Source of the DNA: Bacteroidota bacterium
GTDB taxonomy: Bacteria; Bacteroidota; Bacteroidia; Bacteroidales; Tenuifilaceae
Length of the DNA: 64,000 bases
NCBI GenBank assembly: GCA_029560875.1
Contig: JAKQKB010000081.1
Location: forward strand, 1-64,000
Direction: 5' to 3'
Made by a program: the position numbers and the translations under genes. Positions 18,390-25,394 of the stretch are shown here, piece after piece. The notes under the pieces were generated by a model. It saw nothing but the letters and a program-made list of their open reading frames with translations. It made no database searches and was not told where the DNA came from. How positions within the stretch are numbered: position 1 is the first letter of the stretch; every line of letters begins with the position of its first letter.

Positions 18390-18797
18390 TCAATTTTCGG
18401 CCAAAATCTGACGCATACATTTTCGCACTAAGGTTTCCTTTTTGAAATCGGATATATTTAAATGCTTTAGGTTATCAACTATTCGGGGAGTGACTTTGCG
18501 TTCAATTTCAATAGCAATATCGGAGGGTATACTTTCATAATTGTTAAGAAATTTATAGTAATACTCCTCGGTTAAGAGCTGGTTTAGTTCGGCTTTTACA
18601 GAACATGCAAGACCTTCAACATCCACCAATGCATCTTCTATAAGAATTTTTGCATTAATCGTATTGTCGCACTCACTTAAAGGCAACCTTTCGGAACATT
18701 CCGAATTTTTCTGGCTAAACAATTCCTGAACTAACGATAGCAATGGCATGGGGTTTTGAGTATTTAATGTTATCGATTTGAAATTTAAGACAAACAT
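18390..18797 (-). CDS. Hypothetical protein beside the sigma/CHAT locus
   Basis: From the ATG at 18797 the product has 135 residues, is acidic and mostly helical, and has no recognised family. A longer frame back to a TTG at 18935 would add 46 mainly hydrophobic and basic residues, but its start codon is unlikely. The gene is divergent from the ECF sigma factor at 19031, and the region between them is T-rich. Its location hints at a link with the sigma/CHAT genes, but nothing in the protein shows a role. Confidence 0.5.
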   Translation of the reverse strand: MFVLNFKSITLNTQNPMPLLSLVQELFSQKNSECSERLPLSECDNTINAKILIEDALVDVEGLACSVKAELNQLLTEEYYYKFLNNYESIPSDIAIEIERKVTPRIVDNLKHLNISDFKKETLVRKCMRQILAEN

Positions 18798-18974
18798 CCG
18801 ATGAACTTTTCCTTTTATTTTACGTACACATTTAACAAGAAAAGGTTCAAATACACTTATGATATTATTTAATACTTTTTGAGTAAGAATTGTTACCCTC
18901 AAAAACGAACTTTTTTCAAAAAAACAGGCATTCAATGTTTTATATCATATTTTTGATTTTTTCTTGATGGTTTT

Positions 18975-19007
18975 TTTGTTTCATTTGACCGATATTACAT
19001 ATTTTTG
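18975..19007 (+). promoter_or_regulatory. Promoter of the CHAT-locus ECF sigma gene
   Basis: TTTG at 18975-18978 and TATTTTTG at 19000-19007 are 21 nt apart, matching the Bacteroidota -33/-7 pattern TTTG / TAnnTTTG. The start codon lies 23 nt after the -7 box. The sigma gene therefore appears to be read by the housekeeping polymerase. Confidence 0.6.
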
Positions 19008-19030
19008 TTAAAATCACCTAAGGTTTTCCC

Positions 19031-19612
19031 ATGCAAGAATACACGGACAGCGAAATAATAGATTGCCTAAAAAGAAGACAAAATGAGGTTGTCCGATATC
19101 TTTTTGATAGATACCTGCCAATGGTACGTCTTATGGTTTATAAAGCGGGCGGCACACCAGATGAGGCCAGAGACATATTTCAGGATGGATTAATCATTAT
19201 GATTGAAAAGATAGATCAAGGCGATTTTGTCCTTACATGTAAGTTTAAAACATACCTTTTTAGCGTTTGTAAGAACCTTTGGCTTAAATTGCACGAAAAG
19301 AAGGAGGCGGCTGCAAACTACCTCAACCGACGACTTCAGGAGGATGATTTTGTGGAAATTCCCGACGATTACGATCAGGAAGTTTACCAAAAAATAATTC
19401 TGGACGTATTTGAAACGCTGGAACCAGGGTGTCAACAAATCTTGAAACTTTACTGGCAAGAGTTTTCGCCAAAGGAAATTGCCGAGAAATTGGGACTTAC
19501 GTACGGCTACGTAAAGAAAAAGAAATGCGAGTGCCAACAGGTATTACTCACTAGAATTCAAAACCATCCAGACTTTAAAATGATTAAAAGAACCGAAAAT
19601 AGTCTTACATAA
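19031..19612 (+). CDS. ECF-type sigma factor of the TPR-CHAT locus
   Basis: The 193-residue product has sigma region 2 (RYLFDRYLPMVRLMVYKAGG then DEARDIFQDGLIIMIEKI) and a region 4 helix-turn-helix (FSPKEIAEKLGLTYGYVKKKKCECQQ). It is diverged from the 16770 sigma factor; the linker is longer and region 4 is unusually Lys-rich. The TPR membrane protein follows after 19 bp, probably as cotranscribed partner and anti-sigma candidate. Sigma factors of this kind are found with CHAT proteases in Bacteroidota and in type III-E CRISPR loci, where the protease frees a sigma factor; a similar circuit here is inference. Confidence 0.9.
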   Translation: MQEYTDSEIIDCLKRRQNEVVRYLFDRYLPMVRLMVYKAGGTPDEARDIFQDGLIIMIEKIDQGDFVLTCKFKTYLFSVCKNLWLKLHEKKEAAANYLNRRLQEDDFVEIPDDYDQEVYQKIILDVFETLEPGCQQILKLYWQEFSPKEIAEKLGLTYGYVKKKKCECQQVLLTRIQNHPDFKMIKRTENSLT

Positions 19613-19631
19613 ACCTTACACATCCTTCACA

Positions 19632-20636
19632 ATGAACAACTCCATTAAATACGCTATAGACTATAAGGACGGCAACCTTTCCGAATCGGAAATGTTGAAG
19701 TTTGAGGATGAACTAGCAAAAGATAAAGACCTCAGATTTGAATTCAACCTGTTAAATTCAGTAGATAAAGCAATGCGAGCAAAACTCGACATTGAAGATG
19801 TGAATGAAGATATCAACCTAAAAAATATTGACAACGAATCGAAAAAAGTTGTGGCTGAATACAACAACGAGTCGGCAAAGCATAGCGATATAAAAGCATT
19901 TATAAGCGAAGCTTTAATGACCGACGAGGAGAAGGAGATTGCCCAAATTGAAAGTGAAATTAACGAAAAGGGTGTTGACACGATAACCGCTGATTGGGTT
20001 CAAGATTGGAATAATAGCCAAACTGGTTTTGCTAGCATTAAGCACAAAGAGGTTACACAATTCGTAAAGCAGTCGATTATCAAAGAAACTCAAACAAAAC
20101 CTGCCGATTTAAAGATATCGTGGTATAAAACAACCTTAACAAGGACTATAAGCATTTCTGCAGCGGCTACGCTTGCTCTTTTCTTTGTTGTGCGTTCTTT
20201 TATTTCGCCGTCTAGTCCTCAAAATTTATTTGAAACAAACTATAAGCCCTACCAAGCATTTACATCAGTTACCCGTAGCGACGAGGATAATACAGTCAAC
20301 TACAACCAAGCAATTGTTAATTACAGGCAGGGGAACTACGAATTAGCCGCTATAGAATTCGAACTACTGATGAAATCCGATACATTCAACGTTGCTCCAT
20401 ACTTCTTTGCTGGCTTATCGCAAATTGAACTGGGTAATTACAGCAAGGCCATAGAACTTTTAGACGAGGTAGTTAAGAAAAATCGGGATTTCTCAACCGA
20501 AGCACGATGGTATCTTGGGTTAACTTACCTTAAAACAGGGGACACATTAAAATCAATAACCTACTTTACCGACCTAAAAGAAAACTCTAACTACTACAAA
20601 AGTCAAGCGGCAACGCTACTTAAAAAGTTAGATTAA
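19632..20636 (+). CDS. Membrane-anchored TPR protein, putative anti-sigma factor
   Basis: The 334-residue protein has a charged, helical N-terminal half (residues 1-170), one membrane helix near residue 180 (ISISAAATLALFFVVRSFI), and a C-terminal tetratricopeptide domain of about three repeats (NYRQGNYELAAIEFELLM, GLSQIELGNYSKAIELLDEV, GLTYLKTGDTLKSITYF). The N-terminus (residues 1-40, DYKDGNLSESEMLKFEDELA) resembles the short helical module of Bacteroidota anti-sigma-like proteins. With the N-terminus inside, the TPR domain would face the periplasm. Cotranscription with the sigma factor fits an anti-sigma role, not proven. Its stop codon is only 19 bp from the stop of the converging CHAT gene. 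Confidence 0.8.
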   Translation: MNNSIKYAIDYKDGNLSESEMLKFEDELAKDKDLRFEFNLLNSVDKAMRAKLDIEDVNEDINLKNIDNESKKVVAEYNNESAKHSDIKAFISEALMTDEEKEIAQIESEINEKGVDTITADWVQDWNNSQTGFASIKHKEVTQFVKQSIIKETQTKPADLKISWYKTTLTRTISISAAATLALFFVVRSFISPSSPQNLFETNYKPYQAFTSVTRSDEDNTVNYNQAIVNYRQGNYELAAIEFELLMKSDTFNVAPYFFAGLSQIELGNYSKAIELLDEVVKKNRDFSTEARWYLGLTYLKTGDTLKSITYFTDLKENSNYYKSQAATLLKKLD

Positions 20637-20655
20637 TAAGGATTCAAGAAAGATA

Positions 20656-23409
20656 TTAGTTAAACTTTATCCTCTTATTTCTGATATACCTATAAACTAG
20701 AAATATTCCTACAACTATTACAGCTATAGCCATATACCATAACTTTCGGTAAGGAGTACCATGTATAGGCAACTTATTGCCAAGCACTTGGTACGAAGCC
20801 CAGAAGTATGGATTTGAGTAAGTTGGAGTTGAATTTTCTAGATATTTCAGCTTTGCCAATCGCATAGCTTCGTCCTTGGTTATTCCCTTTGATAAGTTCC
20901 AGTAAAACTCGGCCATTATAAACGAACTGGCCTCATCGTTAACATCCCAAAGCGTGTTTACTACGGATGATGCACCTGCAAGGAAGAAACTTCTTCCTAG
21001 ACTCATAATTCCTTCGCCATGGTACAAAGTTCCTGTGCCTGTATTGCAGGCACTAAGAACAACCATTGGCGACTCCACCCTATTCATACTAATCTCGTAG
21101 TTGTAAAGCCTTCCGTCGTCAACGGAATCCTTGTTGTTATCAAAAATCAAATATGAGAACTTTGAGTCCAAAGTGTCGGTGGCCGAATGCATTGCAAGAT
21201 GCAAAATGGAGTTTTGGGTCAAGGTCGATTTAAATGAACTCTCGGTAGCTTTACCCCCTGAGTACTCGGTTCCAACAAAGAAATTATTTGTGCCGCGGGT
21301 TTCAGTTTTTGCGCCAAGCAAGTTTGCCAATGAGTTTGAAGCAAATGAAGCCGTTGTGTAATCGGGAATAAAAGAGTTGAGCCTGTTGGTACCCTTTTTA
21401 CCTCCAGAATAGTAAAAAGAGGTAGAATAGGAATAGGCTATTGAGTAATCGAAAATTAAAAACTTTAACCCATCGAAACCAAACCTTTTCCTTTGGGGTA
21501 ATTCCTTAATAAATGCCTCGAAGGGCAAATAGGAAAGCTCCTCGTCGGGGATAATAACCAAGCTGGTTCCTGCAATGTTCTCCTTTATGGGGCTAACTAA
21601 ATTTTGGTACATATACGCCAACGCATTAATGTAGGAGTTGTAAACATCGGCGGATTGGCTAAAATCGGCCTTAACCGCTGCTTGCTTTATAGCACCCACG
21701 TTATTGGAAAAAAGTGAATCCACCTGCACCTTAACATATTTAAGACCCTTACGGTTGAGTGTAAAAATGTAAAAGTCGCGTTTACCGTTATTATACCTAT
21801 GTGGAATAAAATACTCCACAATAGTTTCGGTTGAACTTAACTTGCGTTTTATTTCCGAAAACTCCAACGGTTTAGCTTTTATAACCTGCTCATTGAATAG
21901 GCTGGAGAGGCTCCGTATATCGCCATAGTTCTGCTCACTTGCACGGTTTAACTGGAAAATTTTATCCTTCCAAAGTTCAATTTTCTGTGAATCGGGCTTG
22001 GTTTTCTGCGACTCGTCCTGTATCAGCTTGTTGTACGAATAAATTTGCGATAGTAGCTCGTTACGCCTTAAAAGAATAGTGTCAGAGGTGGTTTTGCTGT
22101 AGAGCAACTCATTATCGGCAATCTCGTCGGTTAGTACACGAGCCTTACTTAAGCTGGATATGCTGTACATTCGCTCTACGTACTTCTGGTCGCTCGTAAG
22201 CGCATGCATTAAACTGGCAATTTCTATAGCCGACAGGTAGGTATCCTTCTCGTTCTGTGCTAAATACAGCTTGCTCTCCACCGAGAGGTACTCGCTACGG
22301 ATTTTCTCAATAACCTCCAGCGCCAAGTTAATGGTTTGGTACCCGCCCTGCAAAAACTCCAACCTTTTTGCAGAGTTTTGCTGCTGCTCGGCAAGCAGTG
22401 CAAATGCCTGAGCCTTACCCTTTAGGTTATCGAGCAGGCGATAGCTAAAAATTGCCGACCCCACGGTTGGATTGGAGAAGATATTTGTATCGTTAAAATC
22501 GCGGACAACCGCAACAAGTGCCTTCTGGTAAAATTCCAACGCCTTAGGGTATTCCTTTTCCTCGGTATAGTAATCGCCCAATAACTTATAGGCTAAAGAA
22601 ACAAACGGATGCTTAGCCCCGTAGTTTTTAAGGCAAACCTCCAACGCCCGCTGATGAACCTGAAGCGACTCCTGCTTACGCCCAGTTGAACGGAGAAAAA
22701 GGCCATAATCGAATAGCACGCTGGTTATTCGGTAGTAATCGGGGCCAAACTCGCTGTTAAAGGACTCTATACTTTTAAGAAAAAATTTCTCGGCATTTAC
22801 ATTATCTGTAAGTTTAACGTAAACCTTTGCAAGGTTTAGGTAAACCAAAGCCTTTTCCGATAGGATAAACTTCTCCCTTAAATTACAACTTTGATGAAGA
22901 TATCGCAAAGCACTAGAGAACTCCCCCTTCTCGTAGTAGGTAAGACCAAGGTTTAAATAACCGGTAGAAATTTTATAGTAAATATTTTTACTGGGCTTTG
23001 GCTGAGATTGATAAAACTTTAAGGCTTGATTTAGAAAATCTATTGCTTTAGCATACTCCTTAACTATACCGTAAATTCTGGACTTATTTACATAAACATC
23101 GGCTAACTCTTCTGAAACTCCATTTAAAATCAATAATTTCTCGGCATGATTAATGTATTCTAAAGCTTTATCGTATCTCCCAAATCTGTTATAAACTACC
23201 CCTAAATTATTATAACTAGCCACAAGGTATTCCTGCGAAATAGAGTCACGTCTATCCAATAAGTTTAATAATACCTTCTCCGCATTTATCAAATCTCCCT
23301 GGACATAAAAAGAAGAAAACCGCTTATACTCCCCTACAATATTTTCATTCTGGGGCCTTGAAGAAAAGCCAATTAGAATAAGTATTATGAATACCCCAAA
23401 TTTTTGCAT
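20656..23409 (-). CDS. TPR-CHAT caspase-like protease with signal peptide and C-terminal membrane anchor
   Basis: From the ATG at 23409 the product has 917 residues. A signal peptide (MQKFGVFIILILIGFSS) is followed by many tetratricopeptide repeats (about residues 40-370), a helical linker, and a C-terminal CHAT domain. The catalytic histidine lies in LHLAMHSATD (about H741) and the cysteine in VVLSACNTGTG (about C788), both intact. A membrane helix (LWYMAIAVIVVGIFLVYRYI, about 890-910) and a basic tail end the protein. The expected topology puts both the TPRs and the protease in the periplasm. The gene follows a small GG-leader peptide gene by 74 bp on the same strand and converges on the sigma/TPR pair. 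A TTG at 23427 is an alternative start. The substrate is unknown; the peptide and the TPR anti-sigma candidate are the obvious ones. Confidence 0.92.
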   Translation of the reverse strand: MQKFGVFIILILIGFSSRPQNENIVGEYKRFSSFYVQGDLINAEKVLLNLLDRRDSISQEYLVASYNNLGVVYNRFGRYDKALEYINHAEKLLILNGVSEELADVYVNKSRIYGIVKEYAKAIDFLNQALKFYQSQPKPSKNIYYKISTGYLNLGLTYYEKGEFSSALRYLHQSCNLREKFILSEKALVYLNLAKVYVKLTDNVNAEKFFLKSIESFNSEFGPDYYRITSVLFDYGLFLRSTGRKQESLQVHQRALEVCLKNYGAKHPFVSLAYKLLGDYYTEEKEYPKALEFYQKALVAVVRDFNDTNIFSNPTVGSAIFSYRLLDNLKGKAQAFALLAEQQQNSAKRLEFLQGGYQTINLALEVIEKIRSEYLSVESKLYLAQNEKDTYLSAIEIASLMHALTSDQKYVERMYSISSLSKARVLTDEIADNELLYSKTTSDTILLRRNELLSQIYSYNKLIQDESQKTKPDSQKIELWKDKIFQLNRASEQNYGDIRSLSSLFNEQVIKAKPLEFSEIKRKLSSTETIVEYFIPHRYNNGKRDFYIFTLNRKGLKYVKVQVDSLFSNNVGAIKQAAVKADFSQSADVYNSYINALAYMYQNLVSPIKENIAGTSLVIIPDEELSYLPFEAFIKELPQRKRFGFDGLKFLIFDYSIAYSYSTSFYYSGGKKGTNRLNSFIPDYTTASFASNSLANLLGAKTETRGTNNFFVGTEYSGGKATESSFKSTLTQNSILHLAMHSATDTLDSKFSYLIFDNNKDSVDDGRLYNYEISMNRVESPMVVLSACNTGTGTLYHGEGIMSLGRSFFLAGASSVVNTLWDVNDEASSFIMAEFYWNLSKGITKDEAMRLAKLKYLENSTPTYSNPYFWASYQVLGNKLPIHGTPYRKLWYMAIAVIVVGIFLVYRYIRNKRIKFN

Positions 23410-23483
23410 TGTACAGAAAGTGAACAATGCAATGATACAAAAAAGGGCAATTAGATACTAGTGTCAATAGGCAAAACATCCTA

Positions 23484-23678
23484 TTACTTAGGATTATTTG
23501 TTGGAGGAGGTGTTGCTGGTTTCGGAATAATAATAATATCACCACCACCATTATCCTCTCCCTCTCCACCGCAAATAGATTTCATTTGGGAAAAGTTTAA
23601 CTTTTGGCTATGGTTAAGCTGTGACTTTAATTGGTCTAAAGTATTTACTGAGCCTTTTGCTTGTTTTTGAGTTTTCAT
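23484..23678 (-). CDS. Small GG-leader peptide, putative partner or substrate of the CHAT protease
   Basis: The 64-residue peptide starts at an ATG. Residues 1-38 look like a Bacteroidota natural-product leader: charged and amphipathic, ending KLNFSQMKSICGG, with the double glycine at 37-38. The 26-residue remainder is acidic and Gly-rich, then has four Ile, then is Pro-rich to the C-terminus. It has no Cys and no Ser after the GG, so lanthipeptide-type ring formation is unlikely. No C39 peptidase-transporter or radical SAM gene is in view. The CHAT gene is the next gene downstream, which suggests that the peptide is cut or sensed by it. A hairpin lies just upstream of the start codon. Confidence 0.68.
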   Translation of the reverse strand: MKTQKQAKGSVNTLDQLKSQLNHSQKLNFSQMKSICGGEGEDNGGGDIIIIPKPATPPPTNNPK

Positions 23679-23682
23679 TGCT

Positions 23683-23713
23683 GTAACTGTTATGGGTTCT
23701 TTTTTACAGTTAC
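23683..23713 (-). promoter_or_regulatory. Inverted repeat in the leader of the GG-peptide gene
   Basis: GTAACTGT (23683-23690) and ACAGTTAC (23706-23713) form a perfect 8-bp stem with a 15-nt loop, ending 4 nt before the ATG. In the mRNA it could block translation start; as DNA it could be an operator. Confidence 0.5.
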
Positions 23714-23992
23714 ATTCCGAACGGAGGGAATAAGTTACCTATCATTTTGAATATTTTTATTATATTATTGATTTTCAATATTTTAATTTATTAAAATTAA
23801 GTATATCCAAAAGAATTTAGAGTAACAAACTTTTACTCCCTAAGCAAAAAAACTAAACAGCTGTTAGGGCAAAAGTAATAAATTCATCTTATTGTTTTTC
23901 AGTCTGTTAATATTTTTATGGCAAAATATAGGTAACAATTTGGCGGCGCTTCCTATAAAACATCAAAAAGGAACCAACAAAAAACCTAAACA
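23714..23992. other. A/T-rich divergent intergenic region
   Basis: This stretch separates the GG-peptide gene from the 82-residue protein at 23993. It must hold the promoters of both, but no convincing TTTG / TAnnTTTG pair is seen. GAGGGAATA at 23725-23733 repeats a 9-mer found at 18292-18300. No reading frame worth calling is present. Confidence 0.4.
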
Positions 23993-24241
23993 ATGCCCGA
24001 TTACTATTTAACAAAACGAACCAACTTTACGGGAACCCGAGCAGTGCATAAGGAGGGCTGCCCATTTCTGCAAAAGAACAGTAAAAGTATTTACCTGGGT
24101 AACTTTAGCACGTGCAACAACGCCATATGGAAAGCCCGTATGATTTTTGATAACTCCAGCGCCTGCATATTCTGCGCCAAGGAGGGAGTAGCCATGAACG
24201 CACCAGCCTACGCGGAGTGGAATATGTTCTCTACCTCCTAG
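23993..24241 (+). CDS. Small protein with a possible zinc-binding Cys/His pattern
   Basis: The 82-residue product has H19-x3-C23, C41 and C58-x2-C61, a spacing that could bind one zinc ion. The HKEGCPFL and IYLGNF segments recall small Ada-like zinc-binding proteins, but the family is not certain. No signal peptide is seen. The gene stands alone between the CHAT locus and the cassette array. Confidence 0.65.
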   Translation: MPDYYLTKRTNFTGTRAVHKEGCPFLQKNSKSIYLGNFSTCNNAIWKARMIFDNSSACIFCAKEGVAMNAPAYAEWNMFSTS

Positions 24242-24415
24242 GTTAGGCCATAAACATAAAACAAATGAATGTAATTATTTAAACCATTTGTTTGCAAACG
24301 TTTAACTATTATATAATTTTATAAATCAATAATAAACTTATTGATATACTTTTTATAGTTTTAATGAATTAACAGCCTCAAGTAAAAGAAGGAAATATGG
24401 TATATGGATAAGTAA
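24242..24415. other. A/T-rich region before the first cassette
   Basis: No gene is seen. It holds a 10-bp palindrome GTTTGCAAAC (24290-24299) and a hairpin ATCAATAA/TTATTGAT (24325-24345). It has no copy of the 134-bp repeat, so it is either a primary insertion site (attI-like) or ordinary chromosome next to a cassette insertion. No integrase gene is adjacent. Confidence 0.4.
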
Positions 24416-24515
24416 GTTGTATGCAATTTTCAAGACCGACCTAAGGGAATCTCACTGTGTATCGATTCAAAAAGAAATATTTTGACATAATGTTGCACTT
24501 TCGGACAACATTTAC

Positions 24516-24523
24516 TATCTTTG
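24516..24523 (+). promoter_or_regulatory. -7 element of the toxin-antitoxin promoter (TATCTTTG)
   Basis: TATCTTTG matches TAnnTTTG and ends only 6 nt before the toxin ATG, so the transcript probably starts at or next to the start codon (leaderless or nearly so). A weak -33 candidate TTGC lies 19 nt upstream of it. Confidence 0.6.
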
Positions 24524-24529
24524 TACCGT

Positions 24530-24874
24530 ATGAGCAATGAAAAGATTAGAACGGTAGTTTTGTACAAGGATTACTTTACGGATTTCTTTGAAAAGCAAAA
24601 GAAGAAAGTAAAGGATAAAATCATTTGGACATTTAGGCTCATTGAAACCTTGAAACAAGTCCCTGAAGACTATTTGAAGCACATTGAAGGGGCAAATGGA
24701 CTCTATGAAATAAGAATTCAGCAGGGAAGCGATATATTTAGAATATTCTGCTTCTTCGACAAGGGAAAGCTAATAGTGCTCGCAAATGGTTTTCAGAAAA
24801 AAACACAGAAAACACCGAAAGCAGAAATTGAGAAGGCGTTGAAAATAATGGAGGAGTATGAAAAAGAAAAGTAA
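24530..24874 (+). CDS. RelE/HigB-like toxin (phage Gp49-like family)
   Basis: The 114-residue basic product has the HigB-type RelE layout: FTDFFEKQKKKVKDKIIWTFRLIE, then GLYEIRIQQGSDIFRIFCFFDKGKLIVLANGFQKKTQKTP and a Lys/Glu-rich C-terminal helix (segments read at about residues 13-36 and 60-100). Such toxins cut mRNA on the ribosome. Toxin-first order followed by an overlapping XRE antitoxin is typical of higBA. I chose the ATG at 24530; a TTG lies 9 nt upstream. Toxin-antitoxin pairs are common cassette cargo and help to keep cassettes in the genome. Confidence 0.88.
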   Translation: MSNEKIRTVVLYKDYFTDFFEKQKKKVKDKIIWTFRLIETLKQVPEDYLKHIEGANGLYEIRIQQGSDIFRIFCFFDKGKLIVLANGFQKKTQKTPKAEIEKALKIMEEYEKEK

Positions 24875-25160
24875 CTTGAAATCGCTAGACGAGTTTATCG
24901 AAGAACAATACGGCAAACGCGGTACTAATAAACGAGAAAAATTCGAAAAAGAGTTTGAGGCGTTTAAACTTGGCGTTCTCATTCAGCAAGCTAGACTGGA
25001 GAAGGGAATGACACAAGAGGAACTTGCCGAAAAGTGTGGTACAAACAAAGGCTATATCTCTAAGATAGAAAATAACGTAAAGGAAGTTAGACTTTCCACT
25101 CTTCAACGTATTGTTGAAATCGGCCTTGGCGGACATTTAGACCTGTCTATTAGATTTTAA
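24858..25160 (+). CDS. XRE-family antitoxin (HigA-like)
   Basis: The 100-residue product has a helix-turn-helix domain (LIQQARLEKGMTQEELAEKC, then GTNKGYISKIENN) after a charged N-terminal arm of about 40 residues. It overlaps the toxin gene by 17 bp, so translation is coupled. It should neutralise the toxin and repress the shared promoter. The start is an ATG with the toxin sequence as its leader. Confidence 0.9.
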   Translation: MKKKSNLKSLDEFIEEQYGKRGTNKREKFEKEFEAFKLGVLIQQARLEKGMTQEELAEKCGTNKGYISKIENNVKEVRLSTLQRIVEIGLGGHLDLSIRF

Positions 25161-25176
25161 TTTTCAAAAAAACTGC

Positions 25177-25310
25177 ATACAACAGGTGGTTTAGCCTACT
25201 GGGGCTGATGATGCAGATACGAAAGTTTTTAGTAATTTAGTATGGTTTTAACGTGGGATGACGCCGCTGGCTCTTAACTCCCCAGCAGCCCAAACCACCG
25301 ACCGTTGGCG
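25177..25310 (+). repeat. attC-like recombination site 1 (134 bp)
   Basis: The site runs from ATACAAC to GTTGGCG. The ends pair through CAAC/GTTG. Inside, GGTGGTTT (25185-25192) pairs perfectly with AAACCACC (25292-25299), and GGGCTG (25202-25207) with CAGCCC (25286-25291), with a 9-nt bulge on one side. The middle forms a large variable structure. This is the folded-hairpin design of integron attC sites, although the outer boxes match the RYYYAAC / GTTRRRY consensus only in AAC and GTT. Confidence 0.68.
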
Positions 25311-25394
25311 TTCATTGTAAGAGGATGGCATAATTTATTTACCTAATAACACATATTAAAAAATTAATTAACATTAGAATATTAAAAATGTATT

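Noticed and set aside
18798-18935. N-terminal 46-residue extension of the 18390 hypothetical protein
   Set aside because: It starts at TTG with no support, and an ATG inside the frame gives a more likely start. Kept only as a note in that entry.
20637-20655. Possible terminator between the TPR gene and the converging CHAT gene
   Set aside because: The 19-bp gap has no hairpin and no T run. Transcripts may overlap, but no feature can be called.
23461-23670. 69-residue plus-strand frame opposite the GG-peptide gene
   Set aside because: It is the complement of the Gly/Pro-rich peptide gene, has Ser/Pro low complexity, and begins at a non-ATG codon. The minus strand has the better start and a recognisable leader.
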